Part shown: positions 44,526-55,700 of the stretch, piece after piece | How positions within the stretch are numbered: position 1 is the first letter of the stretch | How the letters are laid out: every line of letters starts with the position of its first letter | DNA from: Shinisaurus crocodilurus | Taxonomy: Eukaryota > Chordata > Lepidosauria > Squamata > Shinisauridae | Direction of reading: 5' to 3' | Assembly (NCBI GenBank): GCA_021292165.1 | Contig: CM037885.1 | Location: forward strand, 9,109,042-9,173,041 | DNA length: 64,000 nucleotides | Notes under the pieces: model-generated | The model's input: the letters and a program-made list of their open reading frames with translations, nothing else | Told to the model about the DNA's origin: nothing | Database searches by the model: none | Made by a program: the position numbers and the translations under genes

Positions 44526-45257
44526 TAACTAGTAGTTATGGGGGCCTCTTGACCCCAATATCTTGGTTCTCCCACCTCCATGAGTTTAAAAAATGAGTTT
44601 AAAAAACACTTAGGGTGGAATGGTGAAGATGAGAAGGGCAGAGAGTAATGCAAAAGGGTGGAGCGAAGCCGGTTTGGGTGGAGGTTCCTGGCAGGGTGGC
44701 GGGGTTGTGCATCGTCTTACCACTAATGTGCGAAAGTGTTCACATCCACTTTAAGCTGCCTTCCATCTCTGCTGCTTTGTCCGGAGTCTGCTCCCATCAT
44801 GGGGTGGGGTTGTGGGGGAGCAGCCATATAGGGCATAGTGTTGGCATGAAATGCTTTGTACAAGGGGAACTGAAAAGCTGCAGGCATCTCCCCCACCCCA
44901 CCCCCTCTTTTAGAGCACACAAGATTCCTCACTCTGATAGGTTCCTGCATCCTTCTGGTGTCTTCTTGCTCCCCCCCCCCCTTTCCTCAACTAAACAGCT
45001 GGAAGAGGAATCTCAGGGAGATGCCAAGGGGGCAGGAGAAGACGTGACTGTTCCTGCAATTCCCATAAGGATGAGGAAGACTACTGGAGCAGGGAGGGGG
45101 GGCTGCGTTTTGGGCCTGGGTGGGAAGGCCATCATCAGAGTCTTGAGCTGAGAAAGAAGATAGGGAATTCCCCCTAAGATTTGAGGTATTGGCTGGTATA
45201 GCCAAGGGACAGAAGCAGGTGCGTGTTGAGGGAGCTGAATGCAGAGGAACTAGCATG
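44526..45257. other. ARHGEF1 intron 1, unrecognised
   Basis: Includes open frames up to 167 codons (44648-45151) with no recognisable domain or homologous pattern. Confidence 0.35.
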
Positions 45258-45391
45258 GCCTTCCCCAAACCTGCTGCTTTCCAGATGTTTTGGACTATAA
45301 GTTGCAGGATTCCCAATCATTGGCTGTGCTGGATGGGGCTGATGGGAGTTGAAGTTCACTACATCTGGGAGGTACCAGGTTGGGGAAGGCG
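45258..45391. mobile_element. family C fold-back MITE
   Basis: GGCCTTCCCCAAACCTGCTG left, GATGGGAGTTGAAGTTCACT inner, GGTACCAGGTTGGGGAAGG right. Confidence 0.7.
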
Positions 45392-45699
45392 GAGCTGCAT
45401 CCATTTGTGGTAGGGCTGGGCAGACTTCAGGGTCCACTTTGTTTTTAACGAGAACCCCGAGGTCCACTGTTTGGGAGCCAGAGATAAAATGGTGGCTTAG
45501 TGGGCAGAGGCGATTACATAGTGCACTCCACACTGGGATGACCTGCATACAAAAATAAAAATTTACATCTCAGTTACTAAAGATCAGGGATTCTAACTGC
45601 CCAATTTAGACCTAAAAATGGCTCTTATTAGATCATTGACAGTTGGAGACCCTTGTTGATTGACTGCAAATCATCCAGAGATCTACCTGTTGGTCCCTA

Positions 45700-46045
45700 A
45701 CTATCATTGGCCCACTTGTGATCTGTGGAACTCACTGCTAAAAGATGTGGTAGCCTCTGGCCTTGAGCTCTGGGGCGAACTCGCACACCATGGCTAGACA
45801 AAGTTCAAGGAGGACAGACCTATCACAAACTGTAAGCCATGACTGCTAAAGGGAGCCTCCAGTGTCAGAGGCAGTCTATCTCTCAATACCCGTTGCTGGG
45901 GCAGCACAAGCAAGGGGGTGCTGTTGCCCTCATGTTCTGCTTGTGGGCTTTCCCGGAGGCATCCAACTGTCCACTCTCCGAAGCAGAATGTTGCTAGTCT
46001 AGACGAACCTTTGGTCCCATCCAGCAGGGCTCTTCTTATGATGTT
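45700..46045 (+). mobile_element. CR1/L3-type LINE or SINE 3' end
   Basis: GTGGAACTCACTGCTAAAAG, then CTAGACGAACCTTTGGTCCC and CAGCAGGGCTCTTCTTATG are a common reptilian LINE 3' end. Confidence 0.6.
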
Positions 46046-46133
46046 GTTGCCTCCTAAACTTGTGACATTTGGCCGTCATCCCAAAGGTGATGTAGCCTCT
46101 TAAGATAGTGAGCGTCTCTTTCTCTGCAGAAGT

Positions 46134-46182
<49 letters not shown>
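46134..46182. repeat. (TG)n(AG)n compound microsatellite
   Basis: About 12 TG units then about 11 AG units; same architecture as 28747-28809. Confidence 0.95.
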
Positions 46183-46183
<1 letters not shown>

Positions 46184-46758
46184 TGGCTACACTTGCATCA
46201 CTTCCTGCTGCAGGAAATTGGCGTTCTTTGTATATATTCTGGGTTGCTTCTTTTGTTTTAGAACTGTGCCAAAAACGAACCCTTTATTCCAGAAGGAAGG
46301 GGAAAGCCCCAAGAAAGGAACACAGGTGTCCTGGTTTGGGGCTTTTCCCGCCCCCCCCCTTGTTGTGGAGGCAACTAAGGAAAATGGGGGTGGGTGGGAA
46401 GGGTGGCGTTGGCATTGCGGCTTCAGTTCCTGCCCGAATTCTTGGTCCTCCTGCAGTCGGTAGCGGCTGTGAAGCGGGTAACAGGCGAAAGAGTGGGGTT
46501 AAGGGACTAGGAGCTTGTTCAGCTCACTCACCCTGGAGCTTTCCTCTTAAACTGGAAAAGGACTTATAGCGTGTTAATCCCATATTCCTAGAGCCACTCA
46601 TCCTCCCTCTGCAGACACGGAGTCCATCTTGTAAGCAGTTCCATCTTGTTAAGCAATTTTCCTGCACCTGTAATGGCTTTTTCTGCATTTTTCCTCCCCT
46701 TGCCCCTAATATGGCTGCAGAAGATCTTGCTTCAGTGCACAACTGCTTCAGCCATTCC
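46183..46758. other. ARHGEF1 intron 1, unrecognised
   Basis: No recognisable exon or repeat. Confidence 0.4.
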
Positions 46759-46793
46759 TCCTCCTCCTCCTCCTCCTCCTCCTCCTCCTCCTA
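46759..46793. repeat. (CTC)n microsatellite
   Basis: About 12 perfect CTC units. Confidence 0.95.
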
Positions 46794-46914
46794 TTATCAT
46801 CAGCATCTGCAAACTACTTTTTTTTGTCTCCTGTGCACAACAACCTATAAGGTGGATTAGGCACAGTGACTTGCCCAGGACCGCCTGGCATGCTTTATGG
46901 CTGAGCAAGGGATT

Positions 46915-47040
46915 TTTCATTCATTTCATTTCATTTATTACATTTCTGTACCACCCAACAGCCAATGGGTGGTTTACAAAGATTAAAAACCTAAAAAATA
47001 CAATATTGTACATAATATATATTTTTTAATATACAGATAT
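46915..47040 (-). mobile_element. L2-type LINE 3' tail
   Basis: CATTTCATTTATTACATTTC, TACCACCCAACAGCCAATGG and GTGGTTTACAAAGATTAAAA form a minus-strand tail. Confidence 0.6.
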
Positions 47041-47570
47041 ATAAAGAGACAACACACACACACCCCTTACCTATTAAGAACAAATTAAAGTACTTCTGAG
47101 GGGCGGGGAAATGGAATTAGTGAAAAAATGAATTATTTTTTTGCTGCGCTTACACGTTGCTGCTTCTATAGCCTCTTCATTTTCGCATCTGCCTCCCACA
47201 TTGCATCCTGCAGTTTGATGGCCGTTTTCGTCAAGGTGGCAAAGCTTTCTTTAAGGTTGACAGTCTCCCTCTTTCCACAACTGCACCCAGTACTATCTGA
47301 AAGCTCCACCACACTGCTGGTTTCCATGTACACTTGATATTTCTGCTCTGTGGTTTCTCTTAATTAATTAGTTAACTTAATTTGTGTGTGTGATATATAT
47401 ATCACACACACACACACTGTATATATGTGTGTGTGACCGTGTGTATGACTACATTTTCCCACTAAAATAGCTTTCACAGGTCTATGATCCTAGACCCTTT
47501 GTGTACTAGCCTCTGAAAAGTATATGGAATGCTAAGGAATGTGTTTGAAAGCTGGGTGATGATCCATATT
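47041..47570. other. ARHGEF1 intron 1 with CA/TA microsatellites
   Basis: Alternating GT, TA and CA tracts at about 47383-47440 form a near-palindrome (GTGTGTGATATATATATCAC). Otherwise unrecognised. Confidence 0.5.
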
Positions 47571-47690
47571 CCAGCCTTCCCAATCTGGCACCCTCCAGAT
47601 GTGTTGGATTACAACTCCCATCTTCCCCAGCCAGTATGACGCGATTTGGAGTCTAACACATCTGGAGGGGCCCGGGTTGTGAAAGGCTGC
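47571..47690. mobile_element. family C fold-back MITE
   Basis: CCAGCCTTCCCAATCTGGCA left; GATTACAACTCCCATCTTCC inner; CATCTGGAGGGGCCCGGGTT right. Confidence 0.7.
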
Positions 47691-48227
47691 AGTCATATTT
47701 GGATGCTCAGGGTTGTCACCCTTTTTCTCCCTGAGTAAACTTGTGTGTCTTTCTAACCACTATGTCACAGACTGCTAGTCTGTGACATACACTAGTATGT
47801 CAACACTAGTGCACTTTTTCCAGCCTGGAGATAAGGTGATGGAAAAAGGTGGATCCGTATTGAATTTCTGCTTTTGTGGGGCAGCTGTTCGAATGTCACA
47901 GAGTCTTTTCCAGGAAAGCGTGTCTTTGGCTGGCATCTCTGCTGGTTAAACTACCCTGAAACTGAACTTAATGTTTAGCCTTGCAAATATGTCCATATCT
48001 GTTCTGAAGCTACTAGTCCTCAACGTTTACTGCCCTGCTTCTCCATGTCTCTCCCTTCTTAGCCATTTGTGGCCTAAAAGGGAAAAAGAAGAACCAGCGT
48101 GTTTAAGTTTCCTTGTGTGGTCACCTGAAAGCAATTCCTACTTGTTCCAGGTGGTTGACAGAAGGGTTATTTATGAGCCTGGGACGTGAAAGGACTTCAC
48201 AGTCTGGTTTCACTCATTTTGTGTGAA
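47691..48227. other. ARHGEF1 intron 1, unrecognised
   Basis: Short inverted words near 47766-47815 (CTAGTCTGTGACATACACTAGT) only. Confidence 0.4.
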
Positions 48228-48271
48228 TGTTATTCTGTTGATTCCCCACTAGGGAAATCAACAGAATAACA
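48228..48271. repeat. short perfect hairpin
   Basis: GTTATTCTGTTGATTCCC and GGGAAATCAACAGAATAAC are inverted copies with a loop of a few bases, immediately upstream of a SINE. Confidence 0.75.
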
Positions 48272-48275
48272 GTGT

Positions 48276-48528
48276 GAGAGCCAGTGTGGTGTAGTGGTTT
48301 GAGTGTTGGAATGGGACTTGGGAGATCCGAGTTCTAGTCCCCACTTGGTCATGAAGCTCACTGGGTGACTTTGGACCAGTTGCTATCTCTCCGCCTAATC
48401 TACCTCACAGGGTTGTTGTTGTGAGGATAAAATGGAGAGGAGGAGGATTATGTAAGCCGCCTTGGGTTCCTTGCAGGAATAAAGGTGGGATATTAATAAT
48501 ATTATTATTATTAATGATGATGATGATG
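48276..48528 (+). mobile_element. Sauria-type SINE
   Basis: Head GAGAGCCAGTGTGGTGTAGT, core CACAGGGTTGTTGTTGTGAG, tail GGTGGGATATTAATAATATT then ATG repeats. Confidence 0.85.
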
Positions 48529-49339
48529 GACATCCAGGTTCCAAGCTGATTACTTAAAGAGTACTTTGTGTTGTTCTTCATTAGGGGGCTCCAAAGTGCC
48601 AAATACCCAGGGAGTGGTTATTATCCTCCTTCTGCAGTTCCTCCATTACGGGGTGCCAAGACGCTGAGCACCGAATTCCTGCAGTTTCCACCTGTTTCTC
48701 ACAACAGGCTATATGGTGCCTACTGGCAAATGAATATCATGCCCTATGGATGGCTATCAGGACTAAACCCCCTCCCCCCCCCCATGGTCGGGGTTACATA
48801 GTCTCTCTCTTTCTGGGGATAGCGTGGAAAGGACAGCTGTCCTCTGTCCTCCAGCTCCGCTGGGTGTTGCAATGGGGCGTATTTGATTTGTGTTGACCCA
48901 TATTTTCCCCCAAACAAACTCTTCCGTGCCCTAGTGCCAGCCTCTTGGAATGGTGCCCTTTATGAGTCAGGCTGTCTGCGGGGTGTGGAGTTTCCCTCCT
49001 GCCTGCACCATTTCTCTGAGGCCTCTTTGTAGGTGACAGAAGCAGTATTCATGCCCTGCTGTACCTCCACCTAGTGCAGGAATTTCTGAGTAATGGGGGG
49101 GGGGAGCGGTGGGAGGACGCACTTGGTAGCTTGAATACTTCTCTGTGTGTGAAACCTCCCCCTCTTCGCACTCATTTTACCCCCCCCCCCCACACCAACC
49201 AATCCCCCATATTCTTTCTGAGGATGGGACTTATCTTCCTGAAAAACTGAATCCTCGCCAAGTCAACTCTTATCTGAGGGGAACACTCTTTGATATCCCT
49301 TCAACTCTAAAGAGGGCCACAAAACATATACCACCCTCT
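48529..49339. other. ARHGEF1 intron 1, unrecognised
   Basis: No exon recognised. Poly(G) and poly(C) runs near 49097 and 49182. Confidence 0.4.
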
Positions 49340-49480
49340 AGGCCACAGGTGGGCCACTCGTGTCGCTCCATATTTTGGCCTACAAGTCCCCCCCATCCCT
49401 CAACGTTGGCTATGCTGGCTGGGGCTGATGGGAGTTGTAGGCCAAAACAACTGGAAGGCCACAAGTTGGCCGCCTCTGCA
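49340..49480. mobile_element. fold-back MITE with GGCCACAGGTGGGCCA ends
   Basis: CTAGGCCACAGGTGGGCCAC left and GGCCACAAGTTGGCCGCC right, with TTTGGCCTACAAGTCCCCCC and GATGGGAGTTGTAGGCCAAA inner arms. It is a fourth type of end on the same kind of core. Confidence 0.65.
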
Positions 49481-49810
49481 CTTTTGCCCATCTCTGTCCT
49501 TTCCACACACACACACACACCCGGCAACAAGTCTTTGGCCTAGTTTTCACTGACGTGATAAACCTGTATCTGGGCTGCACCACTTCAGACCGTGGGTGGG
49601 GGCTCATGTGATCGAAAGCTGCTTCATGCAAAAAAATAAATAAATAAGTCGTTCCATATAGAAAACTAGATGGCTAGGAGAAAGGTTGCAGCTTTCTCTG
49701 TGTAGGAATGTATTTCTTTTAGAGGTGGGGGCAGTCAGCTCCCCCCTGGGACACCCGCAGTCTGGAGTGGTACAATCCAGATACAGGCTTACCACCTGAG
49801 TGAGAATTGA

Positions 49811-50185
49811 TTTTATTTATTTATTGGCTATATTTATATCCCGCCTTTTTCCCCGCTTACATAATCCCCCTCCTCTGCTCCATTGTATCCTCACAACAAC
49901 CTTGTGAGGTAGGTTAGGCTGAGAGTCTGTGACTGGCCCAAAGTCACCCAGTGAGCTTCATAGCCGAGTGGGGACTAGAACCCCGATCTCCTGAGCCCCA
50001 GTCCAACACTCTAGGGCAGGGCTCTCCAACCTTGGGTCCCCAGATGTTGCTGGCCTACAGCTCCCAGCATACCCAGCCAGCGTGGCTAATGGCAAGGGAT
50101 TCTGGGAGCTGTAGTCCAGCAACATCTGGGGACCCAAGGTTGGAGAGCCCTGCTCTAGCCACTAAACCACTCTGGCTCTCATTAC
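49811..50185 (-). mobile_element. Sauria-type SINE split by a family A MITE
   Basis: Tail at the left (TTTATTTATTGGCTATATTT), CACAACAACCTTGTGAGG core, head at the right (CCACTAAACCACTCTGGCTC). The copy is interrupted at 50017-50152. Confidence 0.85.
50017..50152. mobile_element. family A MITE, CAGGGCTCTCC subtype, nested in SINE
   Basis: Perfect ends CAGGGCTCTCCAACCTTGGG and complement. The flanks CTCTAGGG and CTCTAGCC share six bases, a decayed 8-bp duplication. The interior matches 41567-41702 and 60736-60870. Confidence 0.85.
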
Positions 50186-50680
50186 GCTACACTGGCGACA
50201 TTGGTTGTTGTTGGCAACCAATTTTACTGGAGCGCCACTTTGAAAGGGTGGTGAAGATAAGCTGGGCCAGGACCAAGACACACACACACCCCCACACACA
50301 GCAAAACCAGCTGCTCACATACCCTACAATTATCTCTTCTCTCACATACCCCTCTTTGAATTTGACTTAGCAACTGTACCCCTCAGGGGTGTGGATTTGG
50401 TCCCTGGGGCTGCCAGCTGCTGATTTCTAACCTCAGGGGAAATGTCTTTGGTTTATTCCACTTGCCCTCTGCCCCCATTGAGATAGGGAGCCCCCCCGCA
50501 CCCCACCCCACCCCAATCTGGAGCTACAAAGAAGCGGTGGTTGTTTTAGAGGGGTTATGCCCCCAATCCCAGCTGGTGATTTTTCTTCTCTTTTCTGTGC
50601 CACCTGAAGGTATATGGTGATCCTGAACACTTGGACCCCTTGATCCAGTTGCTGGGGATCCCCCCCGCCACGGGGGCAGA
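50186..50680. other. end of ARHGEF1 intron 1 or 5' UTR
   Basis: No repeat recognised. The immediate upstream 30-60 bp may be 5' UTR of the first coding exon; possible acceptors are GATCCAG (50648) or GGGGGCAG (50678). Confidence 0.4.
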
Positions 50681-50707
50681 ATGGAGCCGGAGGAGGGATA
50701 CAATGGA
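50681..50707 (+). CDS. ARHGEF1: ARHGEF1 coding exon 1
   Basis: Nine codons, MEPEEGYNG, from an ATG in context GGCAGAATGG, ending at a perfect donor GTGAGTAA in phase 0. The mammalian protein also has nine residues before the corresponding SP dipeptide, which supports this tiny exon. Confidence 0.75.
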
Positions 50708-52506
50708 GTGAGTAACTGTCTGGCCGGGGAAGGCTGGAAGGCAATGGAACTGTGCGCGCGCGGGGGGGGGGGGATTGCCCCAATCAAAAGGTCCAGAAAT
50801 TCCTTTCTAGGCTTTATAGCAGCCTTCCCCAAGGCTGGCATCCTTCAGGTGTTTGGGGCTACAACTCTCAGCAGTCTGAACCATTGGCCATGCTGGCTGG
50901 GGGCCGATGGGAGTTGTAGTCCAACACATCTGGAAACTGCCAAGTTGGGGAATGCTGCCTTAGGGAGAGCAGCGCACAGTGTGACACATGATGGGAGTTG
51001 TAGTCCAACACATCTAGAGGGCGCCAGGTTGGGAGAGGCTGAATTAGGTTTGCCAATTGGCCAACGTGGAGGGAATATCTGGTTCCAACTCAAAGCTCTT
51101 TGCTGATGTTAAGAGTTTTTTGGGTGGGGGTGGGAGAAGGAGGAGGATTCAGAGGTACTTTGGCACTTGGGGTCCATGGAGAAATCTTTGAATGCAGGGA
51201 TGGGGGGTAGGGATTTGAGACCCAAAACTGTGGGCTAGTTTGGTGGGATAAGGCGGAACTCCTCCGGCTACTTCCTGTGTCTTCCTTGCCAGAGCCCAGC
51301 ACTGGGTGCCCGGGGCGGGGCGGCCACGGTGATCATTGGAGCAGAAGACGAAGACTTTGAAAACGACATTGAGCCTGTAAGTGTATGTGAGAGGCCAGCA
51401 GGAGCAGTGCTGAGTGGGGGACGAACAGGGGCCACCGCAGGAGGAAACAGGGCCCTGGGCGTGAGATGGAAGAAGCGGGGGCAGGCCCCCAGGGTGTTGA
51501 GGAGGGTGGGCTGGAGAAGACCAGGGGGGGAGCATTCTGATTTTCCTGCTTGGCTTTCTTCCCCTTGTTCCAGAACCCAGATGCTCAAAGCTGCATATTC
51601 CAGAACCTGACGGAACTGAAGAAGCACCCTGCCTACTTGATGGTGTTTGTACAGCATGTAGTGTTGCAGTTTGACTCCAGCCCCTTGGTGAGCTTTGCGT
51701 ACATGTGTGTCTGTGTTTTGTCGGTGCTGTTGCGTGGCCTAGCTTCCCGGCACTGGCAGCTGTGGAGAACGGGGGCTTTTGTGTGTGGACCTCTCCCCGT
51801 AGGCTGCCAGAAGCTCATGCAAGGGTGAGCGCGTGTGCGTCTCCTTGGGCTACATCTGCACAAATAGTTAATTTCCATTTAACGGACATTTCACGCACTT
51901 TAACTCTGGTGCTGTTCACACATGAACACGCATGTTCAGGAGACTTGCATGGTGCAGCTTTTGCTGGGCTGCACCATTTTAGCCTGCAGGTGGGGAACTT
52001 GCATGTTAAACGCCCCCCTGTCTACAGCGCATTCAAAACTAGCAGGTCAGGGAGAACAGTTCTAGCCCAGTTTTCAGTGTTGCCAAGGGGCATTCCTATT
52101 AATGGGCCACGCACATTGGCTGGGTTCACACAACACAACAAGCCACAGTATGGACTGAGTGTGGGTTGTCGTTGACCCGTGGATTGTTGTGTTGTGTGAA
52201 CCCAAGAGCGCTAAGTAACAAACCATGGTTTGTTAACCACAAACAACCCATGACGAGAACCCATGGTTTGTTGTTGGGTTGTGAACTATGGGCTGTTTGT
52301 GGTTAACAAACCATAATTTGTTAGCGCAGCTGGGTTCACACAACACAAAACCCCACAGTTCAACAGCAAACCGGACTCAACCCACACTCTGGCTTGTTGT
52401 GTTGTGTGAATCAGGTCATTGTGTGGGTGTGAGAAACATTCCTGGTAGTAAATGTGTAGCTAGAGCGGGAGCTAGCTTTATATATACACATACCATATAT
52501 AAATAC

Positions 52507-52543
<37 letters not shown>

Positions 52544-52713
52544 CAGGGCTTTTTTTCTGGTGGAACTCACCGGAACTGAGTTCCAGCACCTTTTCTTCTA
52601 TTAATTGCATTACAATTTAATCGCCATCTACTCCCGAGGAAATGCAATCCAAGAGTTCCGGTACCTTATTCTCCAGAAAAAAAGCACTGTATATATACAC
52701 ACACACACACACA

Positions 52714-52749
<36 letters not shown>

Positions 52750-55700
52750 ATAAGTCTCTAGGGCATCCTTCCCCAACCTGGTGCTGGGGGATTCTGGGAG
52801 TTGTAGTCCAGCATGTCTGTAGGGCACCAGGTTGGGGAAAGATGCTCCAAGTGAGTTCCTTTAACTTAAGGAAATATAAGGAGAAACCTACAGGCCGGCA
52901 GTCCCTTGTTACTCCATAAGAAGGCTGCTCCAGTCTTTCAAGGCCCTTGGCAGAGAGATTGATGATTATTTATTAAGCACTTAAGAATATTTTAACTGCT
53001 ATACAAAGATTAGAATAGGCTGGCTCCTCCCCACTGGCTTGCACTCTAAACGAAGAAGGGGTGGGGAAGGGAGAAGCAAATAAACACATTCAATTACCGA
53101 ATATTATTATTTATCATTTATGAAGCAAGCACTGCACACATATTTTGTTTAAAAGGCAGTGCCTGCCACCCGCTTGAAATCTGATCGACACGACACAAAA
53201 GGAAAAAAGGATGGGGAAGGACGGAGGGAGCAAGCAAATTATATTAGCTATGATATGTTCTGACATAATGACCAGGTGGGATGGTCATTGCTGTCAAGGT
53301 CAGTGCAGGAGGCAGTTATGGGCAGGGCGGAGCCAAATGGTGATTGGTCCCAGCTGGAAAAAAATGAAGAGGACCCCACTGTCTCCCCTTTTCCTCTGAT
53401 GAAGCTGGAAGAAATGATGGACAACCCGGTGTGGTGTAGTGATTGGAGTGCTGGACTGGGACTCGGGAGATCCGGGTTCTAGTCCCCACTCGGCCATGAA
53501 GCTCACTGGGTGACTTTGGGCTGGTCACTGACTCTCCGCCTCACCTACCTCACAGGGTTGTTGTGAGGGTAAAATGGAGAGGCGGAGGACTGTGTCAGCC
53601 GCCTTGGGTTCCTCACAAAAGGAAAAAAGTTGCGATTTAAAAGTGATAAATAAATAAAAAATGAAATAAAGACAAACCCTCAATGTGGAGCTCTCCTGAT
53701 GGGTTGAGCTACAACTTCCATCACCCCCAGCCAGCATGGCCATTGGCCATGCTGGCTGGGGGTGATGGAAGTTGTAGTCCAACCCATCTGAGGGGGCACC
53801 AGGTGCTCTGCTCCATTACACATATGTGGGGAAAATTGGGGGGAGGATTTCTGAACATCCTTTGCTTGTCAAGTGCAGTGGTTGTGTCACTCCAGTTGAC
53901 CACCACTTCCTTTATTTTTCTGGCAGGTGGGGTGGACATTCGTCTCCAGGTTTGAGAATAGCCTGGCTGTATTTGATACGTATTTTTTCAAATTTAGCGA
54001 AAGTATTTTATTTTTCTTGATGACAATGATGATTACTAGTTTGTACAGTGCCATTAATGTACATTGCGCCGTAGAGATCAGCAAAACTGGAAGGAAGGAA
54101 GGACAGGTCCCTGCCCCAAGGTGCTTAGAATCTTAACTCCAAAATTGGGGGAAACCATGTGTGGAGGGCAACAAGCGATGAATTGAGAGCAAAATGTACT
54201 GGTTATGTTATTCATTTATTCACAACATTTATTTACTGTTCCACATCTAAACACATTCTGGAGTGGCAAACAATAGAAAGATAAAACAGATACAATAATA
54301 AAAAATGGGATATCAGTAAAACCGTGGCTGGTCAGTTAAGGAAGGCTTCCTGGAATAAAGGTGTTTTCAGGAGGTGCCGAAAGCAACACAGCGTTGCTGC
54401 CTGCCCGACCTTTAGAGGCAGGGAGTTCCAGAGGAATGGAGCCACCACACTGAAGGCTCTTCTCCGGGTGGACTCCAATCGGACCATAGGTCCATATGGA
54501 ACCACCAGGAGCATGTCCTCCAATGACCTCAGTGACTGGGCAGGGTTAGGGTTAGTGTAATTAATAATGAAATCAATTTGAACATATTCATCTACTTGTA
54601 TTTAGGTTTTTGCTGGTTGGCATTGACGTGAATGCCCTCCACGTACCCCCGTGTGCATCCTTCGTACCCACCACATTTGTATATATAATAGTTCCATTCA
54701 TCTAAAGAGCCACACACAGAGTACCAAAAGGCAGGTTCCTTCTTCCGAGGAGCATCCACTCTAGGATTTGACATGGGGGCGGGGGGGAGATGCCAGAGCA
54801 GGGCGGCAGATCCTCTTCCAGCCTGAGGGTCATTCCGGAGAAGCTCCCAGGGGGGGGCACATTCCAGGGGGGGGCACATTCCAGGGGTGGGCAGTGCCAA
54901 AGGCAAAAGAGGCAGGGCCAACCCCAACCCCCCCCAAATACCAGCCTATTTTTCTGTAAAGCCCTTACTGCCAGTAACTAAGCCATAAGAGAGGCGTTTC
55001 AATCTTTTAGAATGGGGGGGAAAATTGCACAGAAGCCGGGAAACCACTGAGCGATTGGTGGTTGGGGGAAAGGGGATGAGATCACGGATAGGGGCCGTGG
55101 CTTTCTGGGGACCCCTGGTGGGATGGATTGGGACCCCTGGTGGGATGGATTGGGACCCCTGGTGGGATGGATTGGGACCCCTGTGCTAGAGGGAGGCGAG
55201 CAAGATGGAGGAGGCGATGACTAGAAAAGGGAAAACATATCTGCTCAGTTCAATGGCGTATAGTGGGGTGTCATTTCAGGAGGGGATGGACGGAGACTAA
55301 AAGGGTTGTGTGTGAATGGCTTTGTAAGCACTTAGGCCTCTTCCCCTCCCGTCATCACAAATGTCTGGCTTGGTTAGTCCTGGAGTATGAATTGGGATAT
55401 GGGGGAAGACCAGGCTAGAAGGGATCCAGCCCTTCCATTCCTACCTTAGCACTTGGGCGCCTCTCGTAACTGCCTTCCCTCCCTGCAGCTCTGTTATCTG
55501 CATATGGACCTCATATTAAACCACCTCGGACCCAAGGAGGCAAAGAAGCAGTTCGTGGAATTCTGCCACACGTTCGTGGACAAAGCTGCGGTGAGTGAGC
55601 TCTGGGGAAGATCACTTTGTCCCTTCCCTTTGTCCTTGCCCCCGCCAAAACATTTGGGAACTGCTAGGGAGGATGGATCATTCTATTCTTAGGCCATCTC

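Noticed and set aside
44648..45151. 167-codon plus-strand frame in ARHGEF1 intron 1
   Set aside because: No domain or codon signal recognised; within a long intron.
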